Assembly (NCBI GenBank): GCA_947631395.1
Contig: CANRLF010000014.1
Location: forward strand, 1 to 47,275
Length of the DNA: 47,275 bases
DNA from: an uncultured Oscillospiraceae bacterium
GTDB taxonomy: Bacteria; Bacillota; Clostridia; Oscillospirales; Oscillospiraceae
Direction: 5' to 3'
Part shown: positions 24,468 to 36,000 of the stretch, one piece after another
Layout: every line of letters starts with the position of its first letter
How positions within the stretch are numbered: position 1 is the stretch's first letter
Program-made: the position numbers and the translations under genes
Notes under the pieces: generated by a model
What the model was told of the DNA's origin: nothing
What the model saw: the letters and a program-made list of their open reading frames with translations, nothing else
Databases searched by the model: none

Positions 24468-24499
24468 TGTCGAAAAAGGCCTGACGGTCTTTTTCGACA
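24468..24499 (+). repeat. dispersed TGTCGAAAAAG hairpin repeat, copy 1 (terminator-like)
   Basis: TGTCGAAAAAGGCC, loop TGAC, GGTCTTTTTCGACA: a 14-bp stem with one G-T pair, with T5 inside the 3' arm. It follows the LamG-GH32 stop by 16 bases and probably terminates that operon. A second copy lies at 42478-42510, sharing AGACTGTCGAAAAAG and the CCTGACGG apex. Confidence 0.75.
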
Positions 24500-24505
24500 A
24501 GAGGG

Positions 24506-24543
24506 AAGGTAATTTTCGCGACGTACATGCCTGCCACGAAAAT
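24506..24543 (+). repeat. dispersed ATTTTCGCGACG hairpin repeat, copy B
   Basis: Begins AAGGTA, then ATTTTCGCGACG, CATG, and ends CGAAAAT. It matches the repeat at 12510-12547 (opposite strand) in prefix, left arm, CATG and right end. Here it directly follows the other hairpin repeat. Confidence 0.65.
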
Positions 24544-24568
24544 CATCTAATTGTTTTTTGACAAACAT

Positions 24569-24600
24569 AAGCGGCGTGAAGTTGTTGCTTCACGCCGCTT
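24569..24600. terminator. bidirectional terminator between convergent operons
   Basis: AAGCGGCGTGAAG (24569-24581) pairs with CTTCACGCCGCTT (24588-24600) around TTGTTG. A T-rich tail follows on the plus strand (TATATTTTATT) and a weaker one on the minus strand, where it would end the kinase operon. Confidence 0.75.
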
Positions 24601-24624
24601 ATATTTTATTGTTATGAAAAGGGC

Positions 24625-26001
24625 TTATACCTTATTTAATATGACTCTTGAGATGAAGGTTTGATTTTGGGGGTCGAATTTGAATGTGGCGGAGCCGGAG
24701 TAGAGTTTGGCGAGGTCGGCGACGGACGACATGCCGTGGCCGCCGCCGTCACGGGTGCTCTGGAAGGCACTGGCGGGCAGGAAGCCCTCCGGGTCGGGAT
24801 CAAAGCCCCTGATGACACGGACACCGGGGCAGGAGTTGGTGACCTCCAGCGTGAAGGAGCCGTGGAATTGGCCAACGGCCACGTCGATGGCTCTACGGCC
24901 CGAGACCTTCATGCAGGCGCTGAGGGCGTTTTCCATCACGTTGCCGATTATGACGGTCAGGTCCTGGAGCTTTACATTCAGCGCGGAACAGCTGGCCGCC
25001 ACGGTATATTCCACGCCGTCGTCCTTGGCCCGTTCGGCGTAATAGCGCAAAAGGGCGTTGACGGCGGGGTCCTGGCAAAAGACCTCGTTTTCCAGGTGTC
25101 CCGTCTGCTGGGCAAGGGAGGCCAAATACTCCCGCAGCTTGTCCGTGTCGCCCTCCTCGGCCAGGGAATAAAGATAATTCCAATGGTGGCGCATGTCGTG
25201 GCGAAGGCGGGCGGCGCGCTCCATGTCGGTGCTGATCCGGTCGTACTGGAGCTTCTGGGCCTGAAGGGCGCGGAGGGCGTTCTCCTCACGGGAGCGGTTC
25301 ACGGCGCTGATGACTATCATCCAGTACATAATGGCCTGATTCAGCACGAGGAAGAGAAGCAAGGAATTTAACAGGAAGTTGTACTCGTACACGTTGAAAA
25401 GCATGTGGGCGGTCATCATAAGGATGAGAAAGGCGACGGTGGAAACCGTGGCGTAGCGAAATTCGCGTCTCATGCGCTCGGACTCGATCTCGCGCAAAAA
25501 GGAGGACACATAGCGGCGGAGGAAGATCACGAACACCGGCAAAATAGTCACAAAGGACAGGAGGTAAAACGCAAGATGTTTGGGGAGGTAGACCGTCAAG
25601 GTGCCGTCGGGAAAGCGGGGGAAGAGCGGGTCCACGATCGTCCCGACGAGGTTCGTCAGCCAGAATATAAGGGCCGCGTAGAAGATGACTATGTAGATAA
25701 CAAGGAGCTTTTTCATATAATTTTCCCGAACGAGGACACCGTAGGCCACGACGGAGAGGATGACGGTAAGGAGCATGTAGGCGTCGGCGATGTGTATTAC
25801 GATATTGAGGGCCGTGGCGAGATGGACCGCCAGGGGGAAAAGGGCGGAGACGGCGAGGACGCAGAGAGTCAGTAAAAAGAACAGGGTGCGCTTGCGTATT
25901 TTCAGCTTGTCGCCGTCGAAGGGGACGAAGCACATGACGGCGCAGGGGAAGAACTGGAGGAAAAACCCAACGGCGTCCACAAGGTATACCCAACAGGTCA
26001 T
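24625..26001 (-). CDS. sensor histidine kinase, AgrC-like GHKL type
   Basis: A 458-residue membrane kinase. The first ~230 residues are strongly hydrophobic with six or more membrane helices and no large extracellular domain, as in peptide-sensing AgrC-type kinases. The cytoplasmic part has the phosphoacceptor His in RLRHDMRHHWNYL (about 268-280), an N box VIIGNVMENAL (about 350) and a glycine box GGGHGMSSV. It overlaps the regulator gene by 4 bases (ATGA), so the pair is one two-component unit. No agrB or agrD-like gene is near. The divergent giant surface-protein gene is the obvious candidate target. The signal is unknown. Confidence 0.9.
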   Translation of the reverse strand: MTCWVYLVDAVGFFLQFFPCAVMCFVPFDGDKLKIRKRTLFFLLTLCVLAVSALFPLAVHLATALNIVIHIADAYMLLTVILSVVAYGVLVRENYMKKLLVIYIVIFYAALIFWLTNLVGTIVDPLFPRFPDGTLTVYLPKHLAFYLLSFVTILPVFVIFLRRYVSSFLREIESERMRREFRYATVSTVAFLILMMTAHMLFNVYEYNFLLNSLLLFLVLNQAIMYWMIVISAVNRSREENALRALQAQKLQYDRISTDMERAARLRHDMRHHWNYLYSLAEEGDTDKLREYLASLAQQTGHLENEVFCQDPAVNALLRYYAERAKDDGVEYTVAASCSALNVKLQDLTVIIGNVMENALSACMKVSGRRAIDVAVGQFHGSFTLEVTNSCPGVRVIRGFDPDPEGFLPASAFQSTRDGGGHGMSSVADLAKLYSGSATFKFDPQNQTFISRVILNKV

Positions 26002-26738
26002 TTCCGCTCCCTCCTTTTCGACACGGCCATAAGGTGGAGCTCGTTGAACAGGAAGTCGTCATATCGCTTCCTTATCGCCGCCCGGTCCCGCTGTTTCACC
26101 GGCAGGGCCGTTCCGTCGGACATGGCGCAGGTCTCAGGGTCCATGGAGCTTATCTCGTTCATGTTCACCACAACGCCGCGGTTCAGCTTAAGGAAATTTT
26201 TGTCAAGAAGCGCCTCGATCTCGGAGATGGGCTGCCACACCCGAAGGCACCGGCCGTCCTTCAGCTTCACCTCCACCAGGTGGCGCGCCGACTGGATGAA
26301 CACGATGCTGTCAAGGTACACCCGGTGGCGCTCACGGTTGACGTTCAGCGTTATTGACCGGCGGGACGCGCCGCGGGCCTCCTTTCGCCGGATAGCCTCC
26401 GCCACGTCGTCACGGGACACGGGTTTTACGAGATAGTGCAGGGCGCCGAGGGAGAACGCCTCCACCGCGTGTTCCTGGCTGGTGGTGATAAAGGCAAAGT
26501 CCGTATCGGGGTTTATCTCCCGCAACGCCTCGGCGGCCTCTATCCCTGTGCCGTCCTGAAGGTACACGTCCAGGAACGCCATGTCGAAGGGCGGCTCACT
26601 CCGGGCCGCCCGGATCAGCGCCGCCTTATCGGAAAAATACTCCGCGCCGGTCTCGCCCAGGGCGTCAAGGGCCCCGCGCACACGGTCGAGCTCCGCCTGA
26701 TCGTCATCCAGGACGGCTATCCTAAGCTCCCCGGCCAT
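25998..26738 (-). CDS. LytTR-family response regulator
   Basis: A 246-residue regulator. The start is ATG 26738, with AAAGGAGG 8 bases upstream; a GTG at 26747 overlaps the Shine-Dalgarno. The receiver domain (1-120) has the acidic pocket DDD (11-13), phosphoacceptor Asp57 in AFLDVYLQDG, and Lys in YLVKPVSRDD. The C-terminal LytTR DNA-binding domain (about 140-240) carries VYLDSIVFIQSARHLVEVKLKDG and FLKLNRGVVVNMNEISSM. It is partner of the overlapping AgrC-like kinase. LytTR regulators bind imperfect direct repeats upstream of target genes; I could not identify such sites by eye in the 330-bp divergent region. Confidence 0.92.
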   Translation of the reverse strand: MAGELRIAVLDDDQAELDRVRGALDALGETGAEYFSDKAALIRAARSEPPFDMAFLDVYLQDGTGIEAAEALREINPDTDFAFITTSQEHAVEAFSLGALHYLVKPVSRDDVAEAIRRKEARGASRRSITLNVNRERHRVYLDSIVFIQSARHLVEVKLKDGRCLRVWQPISEIEALLDKNFLKLNRGVVVNMNEISSMDPETCAMSDGTALPVKQRDRAAIRKRYDDFLFNELHLMAVSKRRERK

Positions 26739-27066
26739 ATCCGGCACCTCCTTTAAAAAATCGGTTTTTGTCGCGTGTTACCCTAAATGTAGCACAATTT
26801 AAACGGAATGTCCACAACCAATTCCGCCTGTATGTTCGGTGATTTCCCGAAACGCGTCATATCAACGCACAAATCAAAACCCAAAAATTATAAATTAATG
26901 ATATAATACGGTTGTGAAAAATTCATTGTATCCCCGGGCGAAAATCCCATTAAATCCCCAGGCGGGACGTCCCGCCTCATCTGTGCCCCCGGCACAGATG
27001 AAAAACCCATAAGGACTGAAAAAAGGGGTGAAATTCCCCGGCTTTTTTCTATCAGGAGGTATTTCT
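26739..27066. other. divergent regulatory region between LytTR regulator and giant surface protein
   Basis: A 328-base gap without genes. A TATAAT at 26902-26907 may be the -10 for the rightward giant gene, but its -35 is poor. The probable leader then holds an 18-bp palindrome AGGCGGGACGTCCCGCCT (26960-26977), an adjacent hairpin CATCTGTGCC-CCC-GGCACAGATG (26978-27000), and GGGG-TGAAATT-CCCC followed by TTTTTT (27025-27047), just before AGGAGG. The last resembles a weak terminator, so attenuation is possible. No known riboswitch pattern is recognised. Confidence 0.5.
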
Positions 27067-30000
27067 ATGAAGAGAACATCTGGACGGATACTTGCCCTGG
27101 CGCTGGCGTTTGCCATGATGGCGGCAATGGTGCCGGGAGTGCCGGCAGGGGCGGATGATGGAGTTGAATATATAGATGTAGATGGCGAGGAGAAAACGCA
27201 AGACGGCGTTACACCGGTAGCCAGTGAAACCACCTCATGGGCTAACGGGTGGTACGTGGTGAACGGCACTGTCACCGTTGCTGACCGTATAACCGTCACG
27301 GGTGAAGTGTACCTTATTTTGGCGGACAACTGCACGCTGACGGCATCACAGGGCATTTCGGTGAACGAGGGCAACAGCCTGACCATTTACGCGCAGTCTA
27401 ACGGAAGTTCAATGGGCAAGCTGGAGGCACATGAAAAAGCTGAAACAACTTTTAATTATCAATATGCGCCAATTGGCGGAGACAGGGATTCTTCGTCAGG
27501 CGACATCACCATCAATGGCGGCAATATAACAGCAACGGCGTCACAAACTGGCAGCTATGGTGCTACCGGGATTGGTTGCGGAAATGGCGGATCGAACGGA
27601 ACGATTACAATAAACGGCGGTGCAGTTACTGCGACCGGCGGGGATAATCACGAAGCCATCGGAGGTAAAGGAAGTAATATTACCATAAACGGCGGTACTG
27701 TCAAGGCAACAGCCCACTCAGTAAATTCTCGTGGCTGCGCAGCTATCGGTGGTAGAGGCAGTACTATTACCATCACAGGCGGTAATATCACCGCAAGCAC
27801 CGATTCAGATAATATGCGTTCTTCAGTCGGGGCCGCGATAGGCGCGAACGCTACCAGTGAAGGTGAAACTCTTACCATCACGATTTCCGGCGGTCTGATA
27901 TATGCGCAGCAAAATATTGGCGTTGGCTATGCCATAGGACAAGCTGCTAGTTCCGATAATGGTAAGGGAACTGTTGTTTTCTCCACCGGGGAGAATGGGA
28001 GCGCGGTTATCTACGGATACAATAGCCTTCCTACGGAGGAGAATTTGAGTTGCGTGTACTTTAATACACGAAGCAGTACGCATTCTGTATACGGCAGTCC
28101 GGCACCTACTGTGGATTTTGAGGTGCCGAGTGGCAGAACTCTGACCGTGCCGGAGGGCGCGGCGCTGATTATTCCTAATGGGGTCACTATGACCGTTAAC
28201 GGGAATATCACAAACAACGGGCATGTAATTAAAGAAGCAGGCGGCACAATTGTATACGAAGGAAACATAAGCCCCAAGGCGGCGGAAGATGGCCCGGCGT
28301 ATGGGGTGAGCGTTGACAAGATCGCGTTCGACAGCATAACCTACGGCGGCGAGACGCCTGCTGCTCAGAATATCACAATTAAAAATACCGGCGTGCTGGC
28401 GACGACGATTTCAAACGTTGCGCTGTCGGGGACTAACGCGGAGAGCTTTGTGCTTTCCGACGGCGAGACAGGCGAATTGGCAGAAAGGGACGATACCAAT
28501 ACAAGCTGGACGATAAAGCCCAATGATAATCTGGACGCCGGTACATACAACGCGACGGTGACGGTGACGTACACCGGGCGGAACGGCGCGCCGCAAACGG
28601 AGGAGGCGGAGGTATCGCTTACTGTTGACCAGGTGGACGCGACGGTGACAGCGCCGAAGGCGATACCGGACCTTAAATACACCGGCAAGGATCAGGCGCT
28701 GGTTGAGACTGGAAGCGTTACGCCCGGTGCTGGTACGATGCAGTACAGCCTTGATGATGAGAGCCATTATGGTGCCGAAATTCCACAGGGTAGGGAAGCA
28801 AAGACGTATACTGTCTACTGGAAGATAGACGGGGCGGACGAGGAGAATTATAACTATGGCGAGGCCGGGACGAGCGGACAGGTCGAGGTGCAAATCACGC
28901 AAGGCGAGGCCGACGTTAAGCCGACGAATAATTCAATCGAATATACATACGGCAACGAGAGCGGGATAACGCTTGAGGTCACAGTCGCGCCGAAAACTAC
29001 GGGGGGCATTGCGCTTACAAACGCGGGGACAAATCAGGTCGAGTTTGATTTTCCCAAGGGCGATAATAAAATTGTGCCTGTGGACGCCGAGAGCAATAAA
29101 GCCTCTGTCAAAATCGAGGCGAATGAGGTCAAGGACTACTTCAACGCCGGTTCGGAGAACACTGTAACCGTCAACTATGGCGGGAGCGGGAACCTGAACG
29201 AGGGGAGCACCACGATCAAGGTCACGGTGAATCCTAAGACGCTGGATTTCACGTTTACGGCGACTCCTAAAACGTATGACGGGACGAACCGTGTCGACGG
29301 TAATCTTGCAGATTTCCAAAGTCAGATTTTGGAAGGAGATACCGTGACGGCAACTGCCACGGCGACGGTTGAAGATTTTACCGTGGGCGACGGTAAGACC
29401 GTCAACGTCACTGTCACGCTTGGCGGGGCCGATAAGGATTATTACGAGGCCAAGGCAATTACAGGCGTGACGGTGGACATCAGCAAGGCGACTTTGACTG
29501 AGGGTGATGTCACCGCGCCTACGGGGAAGGGTAGCGTCGATTACACCGGAAGTGCGGTTGTGCTTTTGAGCACAGAGGGCAAAGCGCCTGAAGGGTGCAC
29601 GGTGAAATACGCCGTGAAAGAGGGCGCACCCGGCGAGCCGGGCAATGAGGACTGGAAAGACTACGCTGAAGTTACCGGGCAGGATGTTGGGACGTACTAT
29701 GTCTATTGGAAGGTAGACGGCGGGACAAACTACAACGAGTATGAACCTGAAAGCGGCAACCCGATAACCGTTTCTATCGAAAAGACCGCGCCCACGTTGC
29801 AGACCGCGCCGGAGCTGGTTGATGGGCCACTTGCGTATACCAGCGCGGAGCAGGGGCTTATCCAGACAGCCGCTGAGTATAATGGCGGCACGGCGTCGTA
29901 TTTTGTGAAGAAGGGCGACAGCAATAAGCCCAGTGCCAGTGAGGGCGGGTGGAAAGAGACTTCCAGCGCGATCACCGGAACGGACGCGGGGACGTACTAT

Positions 30001-33000
30001 GTGTGGTACAAGATCACCGGCGACGCTAACCACGCTGATGTGGAGCCGACACAAATTGGGTCAGTCGAAATCAGCAAGGCGGACTCAACGGTGACAGTGA
30101 ATACGGTGGCGTCGGCGACCTACGGCAGCGAGATTACACTGACGGCGACGGTAAGCTCCGGTGCGATCGAGGCCGATAAGCTTGACGGCACATTGACCTT
30201 CAAGGTCGGAGAAGCATCCCTCGGAACGGGTATAAAAGGCGGAAATAAGTGGACGCTGACGATTGGAGCTGCTGATACTGAGAAGCAGCATACGCTGTTT
30301 GGCACCGGTAGCGAGACTCAAGTCACGGCGGTGTATGAGGGGAATAGCAATATTGCCGGAAAAACCAGCGCGGCAACCGGTGTGACGGTAAAGCCCAAGG
30401 AGCTGTCATTCAGCTTTACAGCGAATGAAAAGACCTACAACGGGGATAAGACTGTCTCCGGGACGCTGAGCCCGACAGGCGAGAACGGTGCTGTGACAGA
30501 GGGACTGTTGAGCGGCGACACTGTGACGGCTACCTACAAAGCTGAAGCCGATAGCGCGGAAGTGTCCGCTTCTCCCGTGAATGTCACGGTAACTGTCACG
30601 CTGGCTGGGAAGGACGCGCAGTATTACAAGGCAATAAATCCCGCTGGTGTGACGGTGAATATCGTCAAGGCAGAGAATACCTCAGTCACCGCACCGGTAG
30701 GAAAAACTGGTCTGATATATAGCGGCACGGATCAGGAGCTTATTCAGACTGCGGGAAGCTCTGACAATGGTACGATGAAGTACTTCGTGGGCAGCAAAGC
30801 TCCGGAAATCGGCACTGACGATTGGAAAGACGCCGCCGATATTAAAGGTAAGGACGCCGGGACGTACACGATCTGGTACTATGTCGTGGGCGACGATAAC
30901 CACAACGACACGACGCCCACCAGCATCACCGTTGAGATTGCGCAGAAGGAAGTTGAGCTGACGTGGAAGCTCGACGATGGTGATACATTTAGTGTAACAT
31001 ACACCGGCACACCCCACAATGTCACCGCCACGGCTAATACCAGCGTGTCTGGCGAGAGCGTCAATGTGACGGTCGAAGGTGGAACGCAGACGGACGTAGG
31101 AAGCAGTTATACCGCCACCGCTACTGGGCTTACCGATGTTGATGGGGCTGACGTGGCGAAGAACTACAAGCTGCCAACTGATGCGTCGAAATCTTATTCC
31201 ATCACCCAGGCTGAGCCGACAGTGGCGGTTAGCGCGAGCACCGAGGATGAAGAAATTACCTACGGCGATAAAATCACCTTGACGGCCACGGTGACGTCGG
31301 GTTCCATTGCTGACGACAAATTCGGCAACGCAACGGTGCAGTTTAAGATTGGCGGCGAAAACTTCGGCGATCCAGTAAGTGTGGATACGTCCACCGGCAC
31401 GGCGACGCTGACAATTGGCGCTGATGAGACCGAGAAGCAGCATACGCTGTTTGGCACCGGTAGTAATACTCAAGTCACGGCTGAGTATACCGGGAATGAC
31501 AATATCAGCGGCGGTAGCGGTGACACAACGGTAAATGTGGCGCAGAGGGCGCTGACATACGACGTTACCGCGACGGGCAAGGTTTACGACGGTAAAACGG
31601 ACGTTACAGTGTCGCTTAGTCCCACAAACCTTGTGGGGATCGACAGCGTGACCCTCACAGCTACCGGCAACCTGGAGAGTGCGGACGCCAAGACGTATGA
31701 TAAGGTCAATTTGAGTAGCATCTCCAAAAGCGGTGCTGATGAGGAGTATTACAGCGTTGCGGAAAGCGAAAGTGGCAAGTCGCTTTCGGGGAGCGTTACC
31801 ATCAGCCCGCGGGAGGTTACGCTTGATTGGAAGCTGGACGGCGATACGACGTTTACCATCGACTACGACGGAAGTCCGCACACCGTCACGGCTGAGGTAA
31901 ACAACAAGGCGCGTGCGGAAGATATTGTAAATGTGACAGTGGAGGTTAAGCCCACCAGCGGCGGCGAAGGGACAGGTGCCACCGCGACGAACGCCGGGAC
32001 GTACACAGCTACGGCTACGGAGCTTACAGGCGGTGCCGCCAGCAACTACAAGTTGCCGGATGAGAAGTCCACAAAGGCTATCACAATCAACAAGATAAAT
32101 GCTACAGTTACTGCGCCGACGACAAATAGTCTCACCTACACGGGAAATCCGCAGGGGCTTATCAGCGCGGCCACTAATGTGGTTGGCGGCATGGTGAAGT
32201 ATGCGCTGGGTGAAAACGGAACCAGTGCGCCGGGGGACGTGGAGTTTGGCGAATCCATCCCGCAGGAGACCGACGCCGGGACGTACTATGTGTGGTACTA
32301 TGTCGATGCTGACGGGAACCACACGAACAGCGAGAAGGCTTATGTGACTGTTACCATCAAAAAGGCGGAAGTGACGTTCACTGTTTCCAACAATAGCCAC
32401 CCCTACGACGGGACGGAGAAGAAGGTCACGCTGGGGAACAGCAACACCAGCGGCGCGCCGAACCTTGATGAAACCTCCGGCTACACCGTGACCTACGGTG
32501 ACGACAACACCGCAAGCAAGACTGACGTGGCCGAGTATGAGATACATATAAAGCTGACAGACGCCGCCGCGAAGAATTACAAGTTTGCGGGTAAGGGCGA
32601 CAGTGAGACGGAGCTGACGGTTGCAGATCAGAAGCTCAGTATCACCAAGGCCACGTCTACCGTGAGCAATGTCACCATCACCAGCGAGGGCGAAGAGCTC
32701 ACCTACGGCGATGAGTTTACAATCAGCGCCAAGGTCAACGCGCTGGGCACAGTGACCGGGACGGTGACGTTCAAGGCCGGCGAGACGGAGCTTGGCGAGG
32801 CCACTTCCCACGACGCGGACGGTGTGTGGAAAATTACCGTGGGCGCGAACGAGAAAGAGAAGCAGCACGCGATTTTTGACAATAAAACAATCAGCGTTGA
32901 GTACAGCGGCGACGATAACATTAACAAGAGCAGCGGCTCCAAGGCTGACTTCACCGTGGCGAAGAAGCCCCTCACGTACACCGTCACGGCCACGGGCCGG

Positions 33001-36000
33001 GTGTGGAACGGCGAGACGGGTGTTACTGTCGCGCTTGAGGCGACGAATACCGTCACCGGCGATGAGGTCACGCTGACGGCGACGGGTAACCTTGACAACG
33101 GGGGCAAGGCCGGGACATATAGCAAGGTCAATCTCTCCGAGGTTCAGATCGGCGGTGCGGACAAGGACTATTACACCACGGACAGTGCGAGGGATAATGT
33201 CGCGTTGACGGCGGATATTGAGATCAGCAAGGCTGCGTCCAGCGTGACGGCTCCTGCCGGGAAGTCCGGCCTCACCTACACGGGTAATCCGCTGGAGCTT
33301 ATCGATGAGGCCACTGATGTGGTTGGCGGCACGGTGAAATACTGCGTGGGAGAAGAAGCTCCGGTTGATGGGTCGGATGAGTGGCAAACGGAAGTCGCCC
33401 AGATCACGGGCACCAACGCCGGGACGTACAAAGTCTGGTACTACGTGGACGGCGACGAAAACCACAACGACAGCGCCTTTGCCAGCGTGGATGTCACGAT
33501 CTCCCCCGCCGAGGTGAGCTTTACAATCGGCAAGGAGAATAAGGTTGCTTGGTCCACGAGGGACGAGACTAATGGGGATCCCAACTTGGATGGTTACAAG
33601 CTCAGCGGCTCCGACACAAATTACGCGCTCAAAATGACCTACGACAGCTATACCCATACCGCCAATGTGTCGCAGACAGAGAGTGAGACGGTAAAGATCG
33701 GGGCCGGGGCCGCCAACGGCTACAAAGTGACCTACCGCAAGGATGGTGCCGCGGATGACCTTACCGAGGTACGCAACGTCGGGAAATATGACATCGTGGT
33801 GACCTTTACTCCAACGGCTGACAGCATCTACAACTATGCCTTTAAAGGCCAGTCTGAGAGCACTCACGAGCTGAAGATCGGTACGATCGAGATAACGCCC
33901 TATGAGGTCACGGTGATTTGGACGCACTTGAGCTATGTCTACCACGCACACACCATGCACCCTGACATTCGGGTGCAGAACCCCTTTAAGAGCGATAACA
34001 AACAGTTACTTCCGGGGCAGGGGCTGCCTGAGGGGTTTGAAACAAGTAGTCCCGAAAGCTACACCGGGGAGTACCTGGTGGCCTTTGGCGCGACCGAGGG
34101 CTCCGATGTGAAGGAGTACACCGTGACGGCGGGGCTCTACGGCCAGAAAGCCGCGAACTACACCGTGAAGAATCCCACGGCGACGGTGACTATCGTCCCC
34201 GCGCCGGTGACATTCACCGTGAGTGATAACGTGTGGGATCTCACGGGAGCACACCCCTCCACTGTTACGCTGAGCTCCGTCTGGGGCGTGGTGTCCACGA
34301 CGCCGGATAAGGACGAGGGCACCGACCACCAGTATCCAAAGCCGGGGACGGCGATCGAAGAGAGCCTTAATACGAAGATCGTCTACAAGAAGGACGGCGA
34401 GGAGATAACCGCCCCCGACGTGCCCACCAAGGCCGGAACATATGAGGTCTGGGTGGAGATCGTCAACACGAACTTCCGCCACTCCGCCACCTCCGACGGC
34501 GCGTCCCACAAGGTGGGCGAGCTGGTCCTCACCAACGATCTCGCCAGCGTCAAGACCTACAAAGTCACCTTTGAGACCGGTTATGAGGGAGGCACGGCCC
34601 CCGCGGCCATGGAAAATCTCCTTGAGGGACAGATGGTGATCCTCCCCGCGGGGCTGACCCGCGATGATTACCTCTTCCAGGGCTGGAGCCGCGGCGGCAT
34701 TACATACAGGCCTAATGAGGAGTTTCCCATGCCGGCCTCCGACGTGACCTTTAAGGCCGAGTGGTTGGCTATGGATGAGACTCGCTCGGTCGGCGGCACG
34801 GTAGTGCAGGAGGTGGAGGGCAGCGACCCCAAGCCGCTGCTCGGCGCCACCGTGACCCTGAAGCAGGGCGATAACGAGGCCGGCGAGGCGATCACCAACG
34901 CCGACGGTAAGTTCTCGTTTGAACACCTGACGCCAGGTATCTACAACATGGAGATTCGGTACTTTAACGGGAGCTCCACGGTGGTCAAGACCTTCCGGGT
35001 GGACGTGGAAAAGGACAGCTTAGATGGTGAGACCTATATCATGCCCGACGGGGCGCTGAATACCGTGGTGGAGGCAGATGTCACCGCCGTGGTGGATATG
35101 CAGGACATTGTGACAGAGGCCAGTGACGACGGGATATACACTAAAACTGACGCCGAGACCGTCGAGGACGGCGGCACGGTGGAGTTCAAAATGAGCATCA
35201 GCGAGGCGACACTTACAGGGGCGCAGGAGGAGGAGCTCCCCGTGTCGGAGGAGCAAATCAGCATGGTGCTGGATCTGGAGCTTAAAAAGACGGTGACAAG
35301 TGGCGGCCGCAGCGAGACCGAAAACATCACCGACTCCAAGGTTCCCATCACTACTGTGATTCACCTGCCCGCGGAGATACAGGGCAAGAGCGGATACACG
35401 GTGTATCGCTTCCACAATGTTGGGGGCGAGGAGGAAATGCAGACAATCACTACCTCCAGAAACGCAAACGGGGAGTATCTTCAGGTCATCAGGGATGGCA
35501 CGGCGATTGAGCTACACGCGGAGTTTTATTCCACTTATGTGCTGACCTGGTATCAACGCTCCGGCGGTGGCGGTGTGGTCGCCTATCCTGTGACGCTTCC
35601 GGAGAGCGTGGAGCATGGCGACGTGAGTGTGAATTACCCCAACGCCGTCCCGGGCGTCAACGTGACGCTGACGGTGACGCCCGACGAAGGCTATGAGCTT
35701 GACGAGCTCACGGTCACCGACGGGAACGGCAACATCATCCCTGTCACCGACAACGGCGACGGGACATACAGCTTCACAATGCCGAGCAGCGGAGTGGTCG
35801 TAAACGTCGAATTTAAGCTCACCGTCTGCGACGGCGGCGATAACTGCCCCAGCAGAGCCTTCCCGGATCTTGACGTGACGGCATGGTATCACGAGTACAC
35901 AGACTACGTCATCGAAACAAAGCTGATGCAGGGCAGCGGCGGGCTCTTCAAGCCCAACGGCACGCTGACCCGCGCCGAGATGGTCACCGTCCTGTGGAAC

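Noticed and set aside
24625-26738. The kinase-regulator pair as part of the fructan regulon.
   Set aside because: It is convergent to the fructanase operon with a terminator between, lacks the TGAAACG operators, and its divergent neighbour is the giant surface protein.
27540-27900. The glycine-rich repeats of the giant gene as a CRISPR or DNA tandem-repeat array.
   Set aside because: Similarity is at protein level (TITINGGxxTA) with varied spacing and codons; no fixed DNA repeat-spacer pattern is present.
30682-33960. A 1092-residue open frame antisense to the giant surface-protein gene (and others at 28933-30054 and 34006-34926).
   Set aside because: The sense frame has signal peptide, repeats and SLH domains. 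The antisense frame is low-complexity, without a Shine-Dalgarno or motif, and follows from biased, repetitive codon use in the sense strand.
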